From CAYLOP01 sp964385305 (GTDB lineage: Bacteria > Chloroflexota > Anaerolineae > Anaerolineales > E44-bin32): 8,590 nucleotides of DNA. Numbering within the stretch: the stretch's first letter is position 1; each line of letters opens with the position of its first letter. The position numbers were made by a program, and so were the translations under genes. Shown here in pieces: positions 6,109 to 8,590 of the stretch. Below the pieces are notes generated by a model, which worked only from the letters and a program-made list of their open reading frames with translations, was not told the origin of the DNA and did not search any database. The stretch lies in assembly GCA_964385305.1 (NCBI GenBank), contig CAYLOP010000135.1:1-8590 (forward strand), in the 5' to 3' direction.

Positions 6109-6137
6109 AGTTTAACATGGAGGCAGGAATGCAGCAA
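6109..6137 (-). promoter_or_regulatory. Weak candidate promoter for the mtnA cluster
   Basis: On the minus strand TTGCTG (6137-6132) and TAAACT (6114-6109) are separated by 17 bases. They match the -35 and -10 consensus at 3 and 4 of 6 positions. This would give a leader of about 50 bases containing the 12-base palindrome. It lies back to back with the stronger promoter of the divergent gene. Confidence 0.25.
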
Positions 6138-6139
6138 GA

Positions 6140-6168
6140 TTGACGTCTGAGCCAGCCTCCGATATGAT
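6140..6168 (+). promoter_or_regulatory. Near-consensus sigma70-type promoter for the lytic transglycosylase
   Basis: TTGACG (6140-6145) and TATGAT (6163-6168) each match the consensus at 5 of 6 positions and are separated by the optimal 17 bases. The expected start is near A6175, only 3 bases before the ATG at 6178. The mRNA should therefore be leaderless or nearly so, and no Shine-Dalgarno sequence is seen before the ATG. Confidence 0.75.
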
Positions 6169-6177
6169 GCACCCATT

Positions 6178-8586
6178 ATGCATCGGACTCGAATCAGCTT
6201 GACCCTTCTCTGTGTGTGTACCCTTTCGACCGTGCTTGCCTGCGCATTCCCGGGGGCTATTGCGGTTCAACCGACGGCAACCCCGACGATGACGCCAACT
6301 CTGACACTGACACCAACCCCGACGCCGACACCGACGCCGCTGCCAGAAGTCAGGTTGCGCGCCGCCGATCAAGCACTGTTCAATGGGGATTGGGATCAGG
6401 CGCTTGCTTTGTATCAGGAAGCGGCTGCATACGCGTCAGAACCTGACGAGCGTGCCGATGCCGAATTGGGGGTTGGCACTGCGCTGCTGGAGGCGAGGCA
6501 TTATCCGGATGCCATTCAAGCCCTTAGCTCGTATCTGGCTTCCTATCCAGATCATGTGCGATTTGGGCAAGCCTATTTTCTTCGAGCCCAAGCACACTTC
6601 TCCTTAGGCCTGTACGCCGAAGCTGCAGCGGACTATCAACAATACCTGCAATCTCGACCGGGTTTGATCGACGCCTACGCGCAGGAATATCGCGGCGACG
6701 CGCTGTGGGCAGCCGGCGATCCCACTTCAGCTATCGATGCGTACAAGGCAGCATTGGATTCGATGCGCACAGGCGATGAGCTGGCAGTCCTGATTAAAGT
6801 GGGTCAGGCGCAAGCAGCGGCGGACGATCACGAGAGCGCCATAGCGACATTCCGGGATGTCTACATTAAGACAAGCAGCGATGCTACCAAGGCTCAGATG
6901 GACTATCTGATGGGGCTCTCCTACTTCGCCCTGGAGCAGCCCTGGGAAGCTTACACCCGCTATCTCGATGCTGTCGAAAATTATCCACGTGAGATAGAAA
7001 GCTATTGGGGCCTTATTACCCTAGTAGAAGATGGGGTCGTCGTTAACGAGCTTGATAGGGGCATCGTGGATTATTATGCAGGTCAAAACAGTGTGGCTTT
7101 GGCGGCTTTCGACCGGTACATTCAAGTCGTGCCGGATCATCAAGGCGAGGTTTACTACTATCGTGGCTTGACCTTACGAGCGATGGGGTCCCACGCCCTT
7201 GCCTTGGATTCCTTTGCTGTGGTGATCGAACGTTATCCGGAGAGCCCGTTTTGGGATCAGGCGTGGGAGCAAAAAGCCTATACGGAGTGGGGATACATCG
7301 ATGCCTATGCTGAGGCTGAGGCTACGTTATTGGATTTTGTCGCTCGCGCCCCGGATCACTTCCGAGCACCAGAATTTCTATTCGATGCAGCGAGTGTCGC
7401 TGAACGCAGTGGTGATCTGGAACGTGCAGCCCTTCTCTGGACAAAGGTGGCTGAAGACTATCCCTCCTCAGAGTGGGTTTATGAGGCGCTGTACTTGGCT
7501 GGAATAGCCAATTTCCGGCTCGAGCGAGCAGATCTCGCTTCGGAATTGTTCCAGCAATCGCTGGCAGCAGTTCAACAATCGAGCGAGCGAGCCGCCGCCT
7601 ATTTTTGGATCGGTAAGTCCCATCAAGCTGCAGGCGAGCAAGATCAAGCGTTGGCAGCTTGGCGCCTGGCTTCGGACGCCGATTCAGATGGGTACTACGG
7701 CCTGCGCGCTGAAGCGCTAATCGAGGGGCGTGAGCCCTTCCAATCCCGTGGCGTTTACGATTTTTCATACGACGCAGTTGCGGAGCGGCAAGAGGCAGAG
7801 GATTGGATGCGCAAGACCTTCGCGATCACTGATCCTGAACCGCTCTCAACCCTCAGCCTTGCGCTGGCACAAGATCCGCGCATGATCCGAGCAGAGGAGT
7901 TGATGCAATTGCGTCTGTATGGTCAAGCAAAACGCGAGTATGAAGCCATCCAGGCAAACCTGCGTGGTGATGCTGAAGCAAACTATCGCCTTATGCATCG
8001 ATACCTTGAGATCGGTTTATACGAGCCAGCGATCTACACCGCGGTTGACATCCTTCGCCTCGGTGGTCTGGAGGGAGCAGCAGCAAGTTCCGCACCCATG
8101 TACTTTAATAGGATCCGGTTTGGGCCCTATTTTGGCGATATTGTTTTGCCAGAAGCGTTGAAGCACGGATTTGATGGGCTCTTCCTGCTCTCGGTCATAC
8201 GACAAGAAAGCCTATTTGAGGGATTTGCGACGTCCTACGCTGCCGCACGAGGGTTGATGCAGATCATTCCCAGCACAGGTCAGATGGTGGCAGATCAGCT
8301 CGCCTGGCCTCCAGACTACGAGGATGATGATCTTTATCGTCCTATAGTCAGCGTTCGACTGGGGGCGCAGTACCTCGCGGATCAGCTTGATTTGTTCGAG
8401 GGTGATCTGTACGCCTCGCTGGCGGCGTACAATGCCGGACCAGGGAATGCTATTGCTTGGAAAGCGCTAGCACCGGACGACCCCGATCTCTTCCTGGAAG
8501 TGATCCGACTAGACCAACCACAGCGTTATATTCAAGTCATCTTCTGGGCATTTACGCATTATCAGGATCTCTACATCCAACCCTAA
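6178..8586 (+). CDS. Lipoprotein lytic transglycosylase with TPR-like repeats and C-terminal SLT domain
   Basis: The 802-residue product is a Slt70-like peptidoglycan lytic transglycosylase. The family cleaves the MurNAc-GlcNAc bond with formation of 1,6-anhydro-MurNAc. Residues 1-22 form a lipoprotein signal (H-R-T-R, hydrophobic core, V-L-A-C with Cys22). A Thr/Pro linker (32-56) follows, then a long alpha-helical solenoid of TPR-like repeats (about 60-500, for example 67-82, 104-121, 133-156, 336-353 and 408-428). The Y-Y-G-L-R-A motif (506-511), common before Slt catalytic domains, comes next. The SLT domain (about 660-795) has catalytic Glu677 in R-Q-E-S-L-F, G-L-M-Q-I-I-P-S-T (692-700), V-R-L-G-A-Q-Y-L (726-733) and A-A-Y-N-A-G-P-G-N (749-757). 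The lipid anchor would hold it outside the membrane with the TPR scaffold reaching into the wall. The gene is complete and divergent to mtnA. Confidence 0.93.
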   Translation: MHRTRISLTLLCVCTLSTVLACAFPGAIAVQPTATPTMTPTLTLTPTPTPTPTPLPEVRLRAADQALFNGDWDQALALYQEAAAYASEPDERADAELGVGTALLEARHYPDAIQALSSYLASYPDHVRFGQAYFLRAQAHFSLGLYAEAAADYQQYLQSRPGLIDAYAQEYRGDALWAAGDPTSAIDAYKAALDSMRTGDELAVLIKVGQAQAAADDHESAIATFRDVYIKTSSDATKAQMDYLMGLSYFALEQPWEAYTRYLDAVENYPREIESYWGLITLVEDGVVVNELDRGIVDYYAGQNSVALAAFDRYIQVVPDHQGEVYYYRGLTLRAMGSHALALDSFAVVIERYPESPFWDQAWEQKAYTEWGYIDAYAEAEATLLDFVARAPDHFRAPEFLFDAASVAERSGDLERAALLWTKVAEDYPSSEWVYEALYLAGIANFRLERADLASELFQQSLAAVQQSSERAAAYFWIGKSHQAAGEQDQALAAWRLASDADSDGYYGLRAEALIEGREPFQSRGVYDFSYDAVAERQEAEDWMRKTFAITDPEPLSTLSLALAQDPRMIRAEELMQLRLYGQAKREYEAIQANLRGDAEANYRLMHRYLEIGLYEPAIYTAVDILRLGGLEGAAASSAPMYFNRIRFGPYFGDIVLPEALKHGFDGLFLLSVIRQESLFEGFATSYAAARGLMQIIPSTGQMVADQLAWPPDYEDDDLYRPIVSVRLGAQYLADQLDLFEGDLYASLAAYNAGPGNAIAWKALAPDDPDLFLEVIRLDQPQRYIQVIFWAFTHYQDLYIQP
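6271..6345 (+). repeat. Thr/Pro-coding low-complexity repeat
   Basis: Imperfect six-base units of the form AC-N-CC-N encode the alternating Thr-Pro linker at residues 32-56 of the lytic transglycosylase, just after the lipidation Cys. The DNA is slippage-prone, so linker length may vary between strains. The flanking lipoprotein at 203-784 has a shorter, similar Pro/Thr tail. Confidence 0.85.
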
Positions 8587-8590
8587 GGAA

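Noticed and set aside
6271..6345. Repetitive ACCCCG-type units considered as a CRISPR or iteron array
   Set aside because: The units are contiguous, in frame and encode alternating Thr-Pro; there are no spacers and no origin features nearby.
6112..6372. Minus-strand open frame over the start of the lytic transglycosylase
   Set aside because: It is antisense to the signal peptide and Thr/Pro linker, and its Arg/Cys/Gly-rich composition is a by-product of the repeat.

Overview
The window most likely comes from a member of the Chloroflexota, probably Anaerolineae-like. The grounds are a lipoprotein carrying an NBR1-type Ig-like domain, Thr/Pro-rich linkers behind lipoprotein signal peptides, a short-form adenosylhomocysteinase, and an adenosine kinase resembling the mycobacterial AdoK type. 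This taxonomic call is inference from gene content and was not tested by a search.

Layout from left to right. The window opens with the last 45 codons of recA (+). A small lipoprotein gene (+, 203-784) follows, with a consensus -10 box immediately upstream. It ends at a bidirectional terminator (806-836) that it shares with a converging five-gene minus-strand cluster. In transcription order that cluster is mtnA (6053-4998), an adenosine kinase gene (5001-4048), a GNAT acetyltransferase gene (4051-3296), an aldo/keto reductase gene (3155-2184) and ahcY (2121-859). The first three genes overlap by 4 bases at each junction, so their translation is probably coupled. The last two follow after gaps of 140 and 62 bases. 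Divergent to mtnA, across a 124-base control region, is a complete 802-residue TPR/SLT-domain lytic transglycosylase with a lipoprotein signal (+, 6178-8586), preceded by a near-consensus sigma70-type promoter.

The minus-strand cluster reads as a module for disposing of S-adenosylmethionine by-products. AhcY splits S-adenosylhomocysteine into homocysteine and adenosine. The adenosine kinase turns adenosine into AMP, which removes a product inhibitor and drives the reversible AhcY reaction. MtnA isomerises methylthioribose 1-phosphate made from methylthioadenosine. The aldo/keto reductase and the GNAT protein have no assigned substrate; the reductase could act on an aldehyde from a methylthioribulose-phosphate shunt, but no aldolase gene is in the window to support that.

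I do not see CRISPR arrays, tRNAs, rRNAs, insertion sequences, phage genes or a clearly novel defence system. The points most worth a second look are the composition of the salvage cluster and the two plus-strand lipoprotein genes whose promoters sit so close to their ATG codons that the transcripts should be leaderless or nearly so.
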